Source of the DNA: JBFYTX01 sp963739515
GTDB taxonomy: Bacteria > Chloroflexota > Dehalococcoidia > Dehalococcoidales > RBG-16-60-22
Assembly (NCBI GenBank): GCA_963739515.1
Contig: CAVUAO010000002.1
Location: 186,001-250,000, forward strand
DNA length: 64,000 bases
Direction: 5' to 3'
The notes beneath the pieces were generated by a model. It saw only the letters and a list, made by a program, of their open reading frames with translations. It did no database searches and was not told the origin of the DNA. Below are positions 15,230 through 23,690 of this stretch, one piece after another; the stretch's first letter is position 1; every line of letters begins with the position of its first letter. Made by a program: the position numbers and the translations under genes.

Positions 15230-15241
15230 GAACAGGTGTTC
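15230..15241 (+). promoter_or_regulatory. LexA operator (SOS box)
   Basis: GAACAGGTGTTC is a perfect GAAC-N4-GTTC palindrome, the Gram-positive/Chloroflexota-type SOS box. It sits at about the transcription start of lexA, so LexA should repress its own gene. Confidence 0.8.
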
Positions 15242-15270
15242 TTTAAGCGCGTCTCCTCAGAGGAGTCGGC

Positions 15271-15912
15271 ATGAAAAAGCTATCGGATAAACAAAGACGC
15301 ATCATCCGCTATATCGACCGTTTTCTTTCCGAAAAAGGGTATCCGCCGTCTATCAGGGACATCCAGACCGGCTGCAAAATTAGCTCGACGTCCGTGGTGG
15401 ACTACAATCTGAATATTCTGGAGAGCCGGGGATATCTGGAGCGCGAAGCTGACGTATCACGCGGCATCAAGATGCTTAATCGAGAACCGACCGCGGAAAT
15501 GCTGGTGGCGGTGCCGGTTATCGGCCTGATTGCCGCCGGCCAGCCTATCCCGGTGCCTACTCCCGATACCTGGAACACGACGGAGACCGCGGAGACCATG
15601 ACGCTACCGCGCGAGCTCACCCGTGATAGGGACGGCATCTATGCCCTGCGGGTAAAGGGCACCTCCATGATCGACGCGCTGATTAATGACGGCGATATCG
15701 TCCTGATGCAGCACGTTAACAGCGTGGCCAACGGCGAGATGGCCGCCGTCTGGCTCAGGGAAGAAAAAGAAGCCACCTTGAAAAAGGTTTTTATCGAGTC
15801 CACCCGCATCCGTCTCCAGCCGGCCAACGAACAGATGCGCCCGCTCTATGCTTCCCCGGAAAACGTCGAAATTCAGGGCAGGGTCGTTGCGGTTATCCGG
15901 CAAGTAGGTTGA
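15271..15912 (+). CDS. lexA: LexA repressor
   Basis: The SOS-response repressor, inactivated by RecA-stimulated self-cleavage. The 213-residue protein has an N-terminal winged helix (KLSDKQRRIIRYIDRFLSEK, then PPSIRDIQTGCKISSTSVVDY) and a C-terminal S24 peptidase domain. The Ala-Gly cleavage site is in GLIAAGQPI (near residue 90), the catalytic Ser in GTSMIDAL and the Lys in EATLKKVF. Promoter and operator are directly upstream, showing autoregulation. mfd, 6 kb upstream, is the only other repair gene in this part of the window, and no SOS box was seen before it. Confidence 0.97.
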   Translation: MKKLSDKQRRIIRYIDRFLSEKGYPPSIRDIQTGCKISSTSVVDYNLNILESRGYLEREADVSRGIKMLNREPTAEMLVAVPVIGLIAAGQPIPVPTPDTWNTTETAETMTLPRELTRDRDGIYALRVKGTSMIDALINDGDIVLMQHVNSVANGEMAAVWLREEKEATLKKVFIESTRIRLQPANEQMRPLYASPENVEIQGRVVAVIRQVG

Positions 15913-15932
15913 GTCCGACCTGCCGTAGGACG

Positions 15933-16851
15933 CTATTTCTTGTAGACCGGGGTGCACCAGTGCAGGTACTTGGGGTTATTGCCCCGGATGACTTTCGCGT
16001 ACATTTCCTGTAGTTTGGCTGTTATCGGCCCTATCTCGCCGTTGCCTATCTTGCGGTGGTCGACTTCGGACACGGGCGTGACGTGGGCGGCCGTCCCGGT
16101 GAGGAAGCATTCATCGGCGAAATACAGTTCGCTGCGGTCGATCGCCCGGTGGACCGTTTCAATTCCCAGCTCTTTTTCCGCCAGTTCGATGACGGTATTG
16201 CGGGTGATGCCCATCAGGATGTTATTCTGACTGGCCGGCGTGACCAGCTTGCCGTCTATTACCAGAAAGATATTTTCGCCGCTTCCTTCGGAGATATGGC
16301 CGTCCGGCGCAAGCATAATCGCTTCGTCAAAGCCATTGCTCACTGCTTCGGTCTTTGCCAGGGCGTTATTGATATAGATGCCGGTGGCTTTTATCTGGGG
16401 AGGAATTACGTTGTCCTCCGGGCGGTGCCATGAGGAAACACAGCAGCGGGCTTTATCCACGTCCAGGTAGGGGCCCCACGGTATCACGAACATGAAAAGG
16501 TCGTGCTCCAGATTATGGAGGCGGACCCCCAGTGCCTCTGAGCTCGTATAAGCTACCGGTCGTATATACACGTCTTCTTGGAAGGCGCATTTTTTTACCA
16601 GCTCCACGGTCTTCTGGCAGATGTCTTCGATGGAATAAGGGAGTTTTATCTTCAGGACGTGGCAGCCCTGTGCCAACCGCTCGTAGTGCTCTTTCATACG
16701 GAAGATATAGGTCTGTTTCTTTTCGGCGTTCCAGTTGCCCCGTATGCCCTCGAAGACACCCGTGCCATAGTGGATAAAGTGGGTCATTATCCCTATCTTG
16801 GCTTCTTCCAGGGGCATTAAGCTTGTTCTGAAAAAACGCGTATGACGGCAT
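15933..16851 (-). CDS. ilvE: Branched-chain amino acid aminotransferase (start region frameshifted)
   Basis: A PLP-dependent class IV transaminase, last step of valine, leucine and isoleucine synthesis. The open frame from ATG 16817 gives 294 residues with HYGTGVFEGIRGNW, KATGIYINNALAKTEA (PLP Lys region) and EGSGENIFLV. The family normally starts about 12 residues earlier. An ATG at 16851 with an excellent AAGGAG gives MPSYAFFQNKL, then needs a one-base shift near 16815-16820 to reach MPLEEAKIGIM. I therefore take 16851 as the true start and the break as an indel; 919 bases is 306 codons plus one. The ATG at 16817 itself has no ribosome binding site. Confidence 0.9.
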
Positions 16852-16947
16852 ATGGGTCTCCTTTCCGGTTACCGTTCATTATAGCTTTAATTGAGGCGGA
16901 AAAACAAGAGGGTGGCAACCGCGTATCCGAACGAAATAGCTACGTGG

Positions 16948-16953
16948 TATAAT
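16948..16953 (+). promoter_or_regulatory. -10 box directly before the VTT-domain gene
   Basis: TATAAT ends ten bases before the ATG at 16964. No good -35 box or Shine-Dalgarno sequence is visible, suggesting a very short or absent leader. Confidence 0.4.
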
Positions 16954-16963
16954 ACTTGAACGT

Positions 16964-17350
16964 ATGGGTATCGCTAGCGAGACAAAGACTCGCAGGAAAA
17001 GGGTACTGACCTGGCTGAAGAGGAGCATTGTCCCGCTGGCCGGCCTGGTGGGGACTATAGCGGTGGTTATCGTTCTCGGGTGGCTTTACCTGCGGTACCC
17101 TGGTTTTTTTGACAAACTTAAAGGCTACGGATATCTTGGCGTTTTTGTTATCAGTGTCATTCTGAACGCCACCATTATTGTGCCGGTTAGCGCCATGGCG
17201 GTAATCTCCTCTTTAGGAGGAGCTTTGCCTCTCCCTTTCCTGGTCGGTCTGGTGGGGGCCGTGGGTGCGGCAATAGGAGAACTGACAGGTTACGTGGCCG
17301 GCCGCGCCGGCGGGACCTGCTGGCCAAGAACAAGATTTATCTCAGGGTAG
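16964..17350 (+). CDS. VTT/DedA-type membrane protein, N-terminal part (frameshifted)
   Basis: An inner-membrane protein of the SNARE-associated/VTT (DedA-like) family, linked elsewhere to membrane lipid flipping and homeostasis. A basic N terminus (TKTRRKRVLTWLKRS) precedes helices IVPLAGLVGTIAVVIVLGWL and GYLGVFVISVILNATIIVP, then LPLPFLVGLVGAVGAAIGELTGYVAGRAG. The Glu in the GELTGY segment is typical of the family. After RAG the frame is lost: a single missing base near 17309 would restore RDLLAKNKIYLRVEGWVQRWG. Span 16964-17559 is 198 codons plus two bases. Confidence 0.75.
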   Translation: MGIASETKTRRKRVLTWLKRSIVPLAGLVGTIAVVIVLGWLYLRYPGFFDKLKGYGYLGVFVISVILNATIIVPVSAMAVISSLGGALPLPFLVGLVGAVGAAIGELTGYVAGRAGGTCWPRTRFISG

Positions 17351-17373
17351 AGGGGTGGGTACAGAGGTGGGGT

Positions 17374-17559
17374 ATGGTCGCGGTACTTGTCCTCTCCATC
17401 TTCCCGTTCCTCTTCGATATCGTCGGCATCATCGCCGGGGCGACGCGTATGCCCGTATGGAAATTTATGGTCGCCTGCTGGCTGGGCAGGACCATATTAT
17501 ACGTCTCCGTGGCTTATCTGGGTTCCTATATATTTAAGGCTATACCGTGGCTGGGTTAA
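17374..17559 (+). CDS. VTT/DedA-type membrane protein, C-terminal part (frameshifted)
   Basis: Continues the preceding gene after the lost base: MVAVLVLSIFPFLFDIVGIIAGATRMPVWKFMVACWLGRT, with the FPFLFDIVGIIAGA motif typical of the VTT domain, then a last helix. Reading upstream in this frame gives the expected RVEGWVQRWG. It overlaps the end of the convergent MFS gene by 20 bases. Confidence 0.7.
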   Translation: MVAVLVLSIFPFLFDIVGIIAGATRMPVWKFMVACWLGRTILYVSVAYLGSYIFKAIPWLG

Positions 17560-18817
17560 CTTTCTTTTTAATTTTAATCACCAGGCCCGCGCCGATGACG
17601 AAATAGGCCAGGCATATCAGCAGCATGAAGTTATAACCGCTCAGGGCGTGGCGACTATTGAAAAAATCGATGCCGGGACCGATAGTTCGTGCCAGGACCG
17701 CGCCGCCCGCCGTCGCCATATTGGCCACACCCAGATAACGCGCTTCTTCGCCCTTCGGCGCGAAATCCGTCGCCAGGGCCCAGTTCGTGCTGTTGAAGAT
17801 TCCCATCGCCACCCCGATGATTCCGGCCGCCCACAGCACCGGGCCATACTCCTGGGATAAGGCGATAACCGCGATGCCGACCGCCCCCAGCAGCCCCGCC
17901 GCTGCCGTGAGTAATTTTCTCCCTATCCTGTCGGAAAGGTAGCCGGCCGGCCAGACCACCAGCAGCATCCCTATCACGGCCACGAGCGAAAAGCGGAAGG
18001 TCGCCCCGGCGGGGTCGGCCACCCCGATGACGTCCTTGAGGAAGTATAAAGCGAACTGCTGAATGGTGGTGAAGGCCATATAAACGAGCAGGCGGGAGAC
18101 CAGAAACCAGACAAAGCTGTGGTTTTTCCAGATGTCCTTGCTAAAAGTGCCGGATATCGTTGCCAGCAGCGGTATCCGTCTCAGTCCGACGGGCGCGGGG
18201 GGTTCTCTGACCAGAAAGAGCGTCGCCATCAGAGCGATGAAGATGACGATTATCAGTATCCCCAGGACCAGCCACAAAAAATGACTTTGCCCCGAGGAGG
18301 AATAGCGGTCCATGAAGACGCTGGAAAGATAAATCAGCAGCAGGCCGCCGGTAATCTCCAGCAGCCCTTTGACACCGGAAGCCCGCCCGTGTTTGTCCGC
18401 CGGGACGAGCTCCGGGATAAATGCCTGGTAGGGCCCCTGGGCGATATTGGTGGCTATCTGGAGCAGGCAGTAAACGGCGAAAAGGGCGGCGTAACCGCCG
18501 GCCAGGCCGATGCCCGGGATAAAAAGTAGAGCCAGCAGACCGCCCGCCATAATGAAAGGCCGGCGGCGACCCCACTTAAAGCGGGAGTTATCGCTGATGG
18601 CGCCGGCCAGGGGCTGAACGAACATCGCCAGTAAAAGGCCGGACAGGGTGAGCAGACCCAGGTAGCTGTTTTTTTGCGATTCCGGGACGAAATCCAGCAG
18701 GCGGACCGGCAGGGTGATGGTGTGCAGGCTCTGCCACAGGGCGGTAAGGGCAAAGCCGAAGATAGTTATCTTGACATAATCCAGACGGCGGAACGGCTGA
18801 GAGCTTTGTTCTATCAT
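17540..18817 (-). CDS. Major facilitator superfamily transporter (sugar/GPH-SLC45-like)
   Basis: A 425-residue carrier with 12 predicted helices. The first cytoplasmic loop reads SDNSRFKWGRRRPFI, the MFS motif-A variant of the SLC45/GPH group (D-x-x-x-x-x-x-GRRRP), and the matching loop in the second half is SDRIGRKLL. This suggests a cation-coupled sugar or glycoside porter, but the substrate cannot be read from the sequence. It is convergent with the VTT gene and transcribed away from pabB. Repeat copy 4 lies in its upstream region. Confidence 0.85.
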   Translation of the reverse strand: MIEQSSQPFRRLDYVKITIFGFALTALWQSLHTITLPVRLLDFVPESQKNSYLGLLTLSGLLLAMFVQPLAGAISDNSRFKWGRRRPFIMAGGLLALLFIPGIGLAGGYAALFAVYCLLQIATNIAQGPYQAFIPELVPADKHGRASGVKGLLEITGGLLLIYLSSVFMDRYSSSGQSHFLWLVLGILIIVIFIALMATLFLVREPPAPVGLRRIPLLATISGTFSKDIWKNHSFVWFLVSRLLVYMAFTTIQQFALYFLKDVIGVADPAGATFRFSLVAVIGMLLVVWPAGYLSDRIGRKLLTAAAGLLGAVGIAVIALSQEYGPVLWAAGIIGVAMGIFNSTNWALATDFAPKGEEARYLGVANMATAGGAVLARTIGPGIDFFNSRHALSGYNFMLLICLAYFVIGAGLVIKIKKKVNPATV

Positions 18818-18868
18818 GGCTTTTTATCCCTGAAAGCATAGCAGAATGGGTAATAAGAAGGCAATAAC

Positions 18869-18949
18869 GGGGCGTTAAAGAGGGGCGGAGCCCCTCTTTC
18901 TTTTCTTCCCCCTCTCCTTTTCGGGAAAGGGGGATTAAGGGGGTGAGGT
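18869..18949 (+). repeat. Two-hairpin intergenic repeat, copy 4
   Basis: GGGGCGTTAAAGAGGGGC opens the copy; hairpin 1 pairs AAAGAGGGGC with GCCCCTCTTT, followed by CTTTTCTT. Hairpin 2 (CCCCCTCTCC with GGAAAGGGGG) is imperfect. The tail is AAGGGGGTGAGGT. It lies between divergent genes, where no terminator is needed. Confidence 0.8.
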
Positions 18950-19006
18950 CACCGGACTCCCGCTTGTACGGGAATTACACAAGCTAATGTTACCATCAGA
19001 GAGCTC

Positions 19007-19035
19007 TTTATAAACTGGACAGGTACATATATAAT
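19007..19035 (+). promoter_or_regulatory. Promoter of the pab genes
   Basis: TTTATA (19007-19012) and TATAAT (19030-19035) are 17 bases apart. The -10 ends ten bases before the pabB ATG, and no Shine-Dalgarno sequence is present. Confidence 0.5.
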
Positions 19036-19045
19036 CATTGGTATC

Positions 19046-20479
19046 ATGTCTGAACACTATCCCCTTATCCAAGAGATACACATGGCGCCGGAGGCCCCCT
19101 GGTGTTTTGAGTCCTTCGCCCCGAGGCCTGACAGCTTCTGGCTGGACAGCGGCATGGACGCGCCGAAGTTGGGGCGGTATTCCTTCATGGGCAGCGACCC
19201 CTTCCTCGTGATGAGAAGCCGGGGAGATGAAATAACGTTAATAAAAGAAGGGCTGGAGGAGAAACGGCGGGGCAACCCTTTCGACGTTCTGGGCGAACTG
19301 CTGGAGAAATATAAAATAGACGGTGGCGAAAAAATAATCCCATTTATCGGCGGGGTGGTGGGGTATCTCAGCTATGACCTGGGCCACTTTATCGAGCGAT
19401 TGCCGGATAAAGCCGTTGACGACCTGAATCTGCCCGAATGTTGCCTGGGTTTTTACGATGCCCTCGTTGCCTTCGACCACCTGGAAAATAAAACGTACTT
19501 GGTGTCTACCGGATTTCCCGAGGCGGGCGGTGAAAAAAGGCGGCGTCGGGCGGATGCGAGGCTGAACGAGCTTAGGAATATGGTCTTGCTATCGCCGCCT
19601 CCGCCCATGAATAAAGAGTCTACTTTGGAACAGGGAATCAGCCTTAAAGCCAATTTCTCTTATGAAGGATACCTGGGGGCGGTGGCTAAAGCCCGGGAAT
19701 ATATCGGGGCGGGCGATATCTTCCAGGTGAACCTTTCGCAAAGGTTCGAGGCGGACTTAAATATCCCGTCGTATGAGCTTTATAAACGCCTTCGTAAGAT
19801 AAATCCGGCGCCGTTCGCCGGCTATTTCAACTTCGAAGGAGTGACCATCGTGGGGGCTTCGCCGGAGAGGTATCTGAAACTTAAGGGCGACATGGTAGAG
19901 ACGCGGCCTATTAAAGGCACCAAACCGCGCGGGGCAACCCCCGAGGAAGATAAAGCCCTAGCCAACGCTTTGCTGGCGAGCCGGAAAGACCGCGCGGAAA
20001 ACATTATGATTGTTGACCTCGAGCGTAACGATATCGGAAGGGTGTGCCGCTACGGCACGGTCAGGGTCACCGAGCTGGCGATACTGGAGACTTACCCCAC
20101 CGTTTTTCACCTGACCTCCACCGTGACGGGGCAATTGAGAGAGGGAAAGAATTGTATCGACCTGCTGCAAGCGACCTTTCCCGGCGGCTCGATCACTGGC
20201 GCGCCCAAGGTACGGGCGATGGAGATCATCGACGAGCTGGAACCGACCCGCCGCAGCGTTTATACGGGGTCGATGGGCTACTTGGGCTTTAACGGGGACA
20301 TGGACCTGAATATCGTCATCCGGACGTTTATCGTCAAAAATGGGCGGGCCTATTTCCAGGTGGGCGGGGCGATCGTTTACGACTCCGACCCCGAGTCGGA
20401 ATATCAAGAAACGCTGGATAAAGGCAGGGCGCTGATGCAGGCATTGGGGTTGACAGAAAACGCGGAGATAAAGCTTTGA
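19046..20479 (+). CDS. pabB: Aminodeoxychorismate synthase component I
   Basis: Converts chorismate with ammonia from PabA to 4-amino-4-deoxychorismate for folate synthesis. The 477-residue protein has the anthranilate-synthase fold: N-terminal LGRYSFMGSDPFL, then the chorismate-binding part with GDIFQVNLSQRF, ERNDIGRVC, GSITGAPKVRAMEIID and GGAIVYDSDPESEYQET. The motif RPIKGTKPRG has Lys where anthranilate synthase (TrpE) has Ala. That Lys forms the covalent intermediate in PabB, so I prefer pabB over trpE. It overlaps pabA by four bases, and a class IV aminotransferase/lyase gene follows, completing a pABA set. The start has no ribosome binding site and may be leaderless. Confidence 0.88.
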   Translation: MSEHYPLIQEIHMAPEAPWCFESFAPRPDSFWLDSGMDAPKLGRYSFMGSDPFLVMRSRGDEITLIKEGLEEKRRGNPFDVLGELLEKYKIDGGEKIIPFIGGVVGYLSYDLGHFIERLPDKAVDDLNLPECCLGFYDALVAFDHLENKTYLVSTGFPEAGGEKRRRRADARLNELRNMVLLSPPPPMNKESTLEQGISLKANFSYEGYLGAVAKAREYIGAGDIFQVNLSQRFEADLNIPSYELYKRLRKINPAPFAGYFNFEGVTIVGASPERYLKLKGDMVETRPIKGTKPRGATPEEDKALANALLASRKDRAENIMIVDLERNDIGRVCRYGTVRVTELAILETYPTVFHLTSTVTGQLREGKNCIDLLQATFPGGSITGAPKVRAMEIIDELEPTRRSVYTGSMGYLGFNGDMDLNIVIRTFIVKNGRAYFQVGGAIVYDSDPESEYQETLDKGRALMQALGLTENAEIKL

Positions 20480-21048
20480 TACTGGTCATCGATAACTACG
20501 ACTCTTTTACCTATAATCTGGTTCAGTTCCTCGGGGAGCTGGGAGCGGCGCCGGCGGCCTGCCGCAACGACGCTATCACCATCGAGCAGATTGAAAGGCT
20601 GGCGCCGAGCCATCTCGTGATATCGCCCGGACCGTGCACGCCGCTGGAGGCGGGCATTTCCAACGACGTCATCCGGCATTTCCGGGGCAAAATCCCCATC
20701 CTGGGGGTCTGTCTGGGCCACCAGTGCATCGGCTACGTCTACGGGGGGCTGATAAAGCGGGCGGACTTGCCCATGCACGGCAAGGAGTCGCTGGTCTTTC
20801 ACGATGGCCAGACGATTTTCCAGGGGGTGGAATCGCCGCTGACGGGCGGGAGATATCACTCCCTCGTTATCGACCCCGCCTCGGTGCCGGCGTCGCTCGA
20901 GATATCCGCGAAAACCGAGGACGGCGTTATCATGGGAGTCAGAAATCGGCAGGATTGCGTGGAAGGGGTGCAATTTCACCCTGAGTCCATCATGACGCCG
21001 GATGGGCATCATCTGCTGGAAAATTTCCTGCGTTTAAAGGTAAAATAG
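20476..21048 (+). CDS. pabA: Aminodeoxychorismate/anthranilate synthase glutaminase subunit
   Basis: A class I glutamine amidotransferase (190 residues) supplying ammonia to PabB, and possibly also to an anthranilate synthase elsewhere. It begins MILVIDNYDSFTYNLVQFLGE; the nucleophile is in GVCLGHQCIG (Cys near residue 78) and the His-Glu pair in VQFHPESIM near the C terminus. It shares ATGA with the end of pabB, indicating translational coupling. The family serves both pathways; the pabB partner points to p-aminobenzoate here. An A+T-rich repeat follows its stop. Confidence 0.92.
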   Translation: MILVIDNYDSFTYNLVQFLGELGAAPAACRNDAITIEQIERLAPSHLVISPGPCTPLEAGISNDVIRHFRGKIPILGVCLGHQCIGYVYGGLIKRADLPMHGKESLVFHDGQTIFQGVESPLTGGRYHSLVIDPASVPASLEISAKTEDGVIMGVRNRQDCVEGVQFHPESIMTPDGHHLLENFLRLKVK

Positions 21049-21085
21049 GTAGTCTATATTTACCGTAGTCAAGGATTAAAGCACT

Positions 21086-21235
21086 TGACATAAATTAAAA
21101 AACGAATACCGGAAATTTGAAGCTGATTTTACATAAATCGAAAAACGAATATTAGCTACAAAATTCCCGTCATCAGCTTTAAAAAAATAAAAAAGTTTTT
21201 TAAAAAACGAATCATTTTTTTTATTTGTTTGTATC
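21086..21235 (+). repeat. A+T-rich tandem repeat, locus 1 (ACATAAA...AAAAACGAAT type)
   Basis: Diverged units of about 43 bases lie in the pabA-pabC gap. ACATAAATTAAAAAACGAAT starts at 21088 and ACATAAATCGAAAAACGAAT at 21131, with GAAGCTGA between them. A third partial unit, TAAAAAACGAATC, is at 21201. The same layout recurs at 61188. Confidence 0.7.
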
Positions 21236-21255
21236 TTGGTTATTAAGGGAGTGTC

Positions 21256-22134
21256 ATGACTGAAATCGTCTATCTCAACGGTTCGTTGGTGACGCCATCG
21301 GAAGCCCGCATCTCCGTCTTCGACCATGCTTTCCTTTACGGGTACGGACTGTACGAGACGATGCGCGCCTATCACGGGAAGATCTTTCTCCTCGAACGGC
21401 ATATCCGGCGGATGCTGAAATCGGCGGAAATCATCGGGCTGGGGCAAAAACTGGCGGGAATCGACCTCCCTAAAGCCTGCTCCGACACGCTGGCTGCTAA
21501 CGGACTTCAGGAAGCCCGTATCCGGCTTACCGTTTCCAACGGCGCGTCCGACCATGCTCCGTGGTTGGAAGCGGGCGGCGCGCCCACCATCGTGGTGACT
21601 GCCCGGCCCTATGCGCCTTTTTCCCCGGAAAAGTACCGCGAGGGTTTCAAGATTGGCATCGCCTCGGTGCGGCGCTGCCGGCAATCCGTGGTCGCCACCA
21701 TGAAATCGGTCAATTCTCTCGCCAGTGTCATGGCGAGGATGGAAGCCGCGGCGCAGGGATTGGATGAGGCGCTGCTCCTCAACGATGACGGGTATCTCGC
21801 CGAAGGCGGCGGATGCAATGTCTTTTTCGTTAAGTCGTCCAGGCTGGTAACGCCTTCTCTCGATAACGGCATCCTGCCGGGTGTCACCCGCGAGGTTATC
21901 ATGGAACTGGCGGATAGCCTGAAAATAGTGACGACTGAGGGGACGGTGGGCATAGGGGTAATCAAGAAATGCGACGAGGCTTTCGTGACCAACGCCATGA
22001 TAGAGGTGATGCCGGTAACGTCGGTAAGAGACCAGAGCGGACGGGTAACGACCATCGGGGCGGGGAAGCCGGGCAAAATAACGATGCGATTAATGGAAGC
22101 ATATAAGGAGAGGGTGGAGAGAGAAATCCGATAG
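21256..22134 (+). CDS. pabC: Class IV aminotransferase, probably aminodeoxychorismate lyase
   Basis: A PLP enzyme of 292 residues. Family marks are VYLNGSLVTPSEARISVFDHAFLYGYGLYETMRAY in pieces at the N terminus, the PLP Lys in TMKSVNSLASV near residue 155 and EGGGCNVFFV near 190. Class IV includes branched-chain and D-amino-acid transaminases as well as 4-amino-4-deoxychorismate lyase. The position right after pabB-pabA favours the lyase, releasing pyruvate and p-aminobenzoate. A separate branched-chain enzyme exists at 15.9 kb. The start follows TTAAGGGAGTGTC. It is about 207 bases from pabA, across A+T-rich repeats, so it may have its own transcription start. Confidence 0.75.
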   Translation: MTEIVYLNGSLVTPSEARISVFDHAFLYGYGLYETMRAYHGKIFLLERHIRRMLKSAEIIGLGQKLAGIDLPKACSDTLAANGLQEARIRLTVSNGASDHAPWLEAGGAPTIVVTARPYAPFSPEKYREGFKIGIASVRRCRQSVVATMKSVNSLASVMARMEAAAQGLDEALLLNDDGYLAEGGGCNVFFVKSSRLVTPSLDNGILPGVTREVIMELADSLKIVTTEGTVGIGVIKKCDEAFVTNAMIEVMPVTSVRDQSGRVTTIGAGKPGKITMRLMEAYKERVEREIR

Positions 22135-22150
22135 GGGTTGTATTAGAACA

Positions 22151-22182
22151 GGGTGGTTAAGAGGGGCGTCAGCCCCTCTTTT
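22151..22182 (+). repeat. Two-hairpin intergenic repeat, copy 5 (hairpin 1 only)
   Basis: GGGTGGTTAAGAGGGGC, loop, GCCCCTCTTTT: only the first hairpin is present. Between convergent pabC and the hypothetical gene it could serve as a two-way terminator. Confidence 0.7.
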
Positions 22183-22185
22183 ATA

Positions 22186-22512
22186 TTACCAGAACTCCGT
22201 CTGTGAAATGTGCTCGGTATCTTTTATGACCTTCCGGATAGCGTCGCGGGCTTTTTCATCGGCCACCGGCTCGACTTCCGAGATAGGAACGCCTTCTTTA
22301 TTTTTCTCCGTCTGCCACCTGACGACGTAGCCCGGTACCAGGGCGCTGTTAAAGTCCGACGCGCCGCAGCAGGACGACTCTATGACCGCCTGGCTGAGGA
22401 TATAAAGGACATCCCTTCCGCCGTATTTCAGCCTCACCTCTTTCTGGGGGGTGTAATAGCCGGAGGGGGCGGGGACGTCCCGGTTTAGTTCCAGATGAGC
22501 GTACTTCGTCAT
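22186..22512 (-). CDS. Uncharacterised protein next to argC
   Basis: A 108-residue soluble protein of no family I recognise. It begins MTKYAHLELNRDVPAPSGYYTPQKEVRLKYGGRD in sections and contains adjacent cysteines in ESSCCGASDFN near residue 48, followed by PGYVVRWQTEKN. The CC pair could bind a metal or be redox-active. Its start overlaps the end of argC by four bases, so the two are translationally coupled and probably share an operon. There is no direct evidence for a link to arginine synthesis. Confidence 0.7.
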   Translation of the reverse strand: MTKYAHLELNRDVPAPSGYYTPQKEVRLKYGGRDVLYILSQAVIESSCCGASDFNSALVPGYVVRWQTEKNKEGVPISEVEPVADEKARDAIRKVIKDTEHISQTEFW

Positions 22513-23456
22513 ACCAGCCCGGTGCTCTCCTCGATACCCAGCATGATGTTCATATTCTGCACGGCCCCGCCGGAGGCTCCCTTGCCCAGGTTGTCATACC
22601 GAGCGGAAACCAGGATTCTGTCCTTGCCGCCGAAGACGAATATCTCGAGGTTATTCGTCCCGTTGCAGTCGGTAAAGGTCAAAAAGCCGTTTTTCAGGTG
22701 AGCGTCAGCCGGGTAGGGCATTACTTTAACAAACCGCTCCCCGGCATAATATTCCGCCAGCGTTTCTCTTACCTCCGCCGCGTCTATCGGCTTACTCAGG
22801 CATTCCGGCACCAGCGGGACGGAGATGATTTCGCCATTGTAAACATTGAACACCGTCGGCGCAAAAACGGGCGGACGGGCCAGCCCGGCGTATTTGGTCA
22901 TCTCCGGGACATGCTTGTGGTTCAGAGCGAGGGCGTAGGGGCGGGGATTTTTGATTGAGTCGGGCGCGCCCGGGGTCTCGTATTCGGCAATCATGGCCCG
23001 ACCGCCCCCGCTGTAACCGGCCAGGGCATGGCAGGTAAACGGATAGTCCGCCGCGACGATGCCCCGGGCGACCAGAGGGTAAACCATCAGGATAAATCCG
23101 GTGGCGTGGCAGCCGGGGACCGTCACTCGCTTCGACTTTTTAATCAAAGCCCGCTGCTCTTTCTTAAGCTCGGGGAGGCCATAGACCCAGCCATCGGCGA
23201 CGCGGTGAGCCGTCGAACCATCGATGACGCGGACGGCGTTATTGGTTATCAGGCTTACCGATTCGCGGGCGGCGTCGTCCGGGAGGCAGAGAAAAACGAT
23301 ATCCGCCTCGTTTATCAGCTTTTTCCGGGCCTGCGGGTCTTTGCGTTTATCTTCCGTTATCTCGATGACCTCGATATCGTTTCTGCCGCTCAAGCGCTCG
23401 CGGATTTTTAAACCGGTGGTGCCGTGTTGACCGTCAACAAATACTGTTTTCTTCAT
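22509..23456 (-). CDS. argC: N-acetyl-gamma-glutamyl-phosphate reductase
   Basis: NADPH-dependent reduction of N-acetylglutamyl phosphate in arginine synthesis. The 315-residue protein matches the shorter type 2 enzymes: N-terminal VFVDGQHGTTGLKIRERL, NAD(P)-binding DIVFLCLPDDAARE, VIDGSTAHR, catalytic cysteine in VPGCHATGFILM near residue 118, and GYSGGGRAMI. The C terminus has KGASGGAVQNMNIMLG. No argJ, argB or argD is nearby. The gene overlaps its small downstream neighbour. Confidence 0.93.
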   Translation of the reverse strand: MKKTVFVDGQHGTTGLKIRERLSGRNDIEVIEITEDKRKDPQARKKLINEADIVFLCLPDDAARESVSLITNNAVRVIDGSTAHRVADGWVYGLPELKKEQRALIKKSKRVTVPGCHATGFILMVYPLVARGIVAADYPFTCHALAGYSGGGRAMIAEYETPGAPDSIKNPRPYALALNHKHVPEMTKYAGLARPPVFAPTVFNVYNGEIISVPLVPECLSKPIDAAEVRETLAEYYAGERFVKVMPYPADAHLKNGFLTFTDCNGTNNLEIFVFGGKDRILVSARYDNLGKGASGGAVQNMNIMLGIEESTGLV

Positions 23457-23629
23457 GTTGAAATCCCTGATATCCCTGTATCAGTTTACCTATAAAAGTA
23501 TAGCACAAGAGCGGGTTGGATGAATACGGGTGATTAAAGCCAAGGAGCAGCTATCTGCCCGGACTACGTTTTGAGCGTAAAAATCGTTAATTTGTGACTA
23601 TAAAAACCGGTTTTATTCGTGGACGAGAC

Positions 23630-23656
23630 TTGACACGAGCGGAACAATGGTATATC
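23630..23656 (+). promoter_or_regulatory. Candidate promoter of the DUF5679 gene
   Basis: TTGACA (23630-23635) is followed by TATATC (23651-23656) after 15 bases, or TATCGT after 17. A -35 match is clear; the -10 is uncertain. Confidence 0.4.
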
Positions 23657-23690
23657 GTAATTATCAAATAGCTTCAAGGAAGGAGGAATC

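Noticed and set aside
16513..16851. Separate 112-codon gene overlapping ilvE
   Set aside because: Only its first 11 residues are protein-like, and they are the true N terminus of IlvE before a one-base shift.
19046..20479. Anthranilate synthase component I (trpE)
   Set aside because: PIKGT instead of PIAGT and the following class IV lyase-like gene favour PabB.
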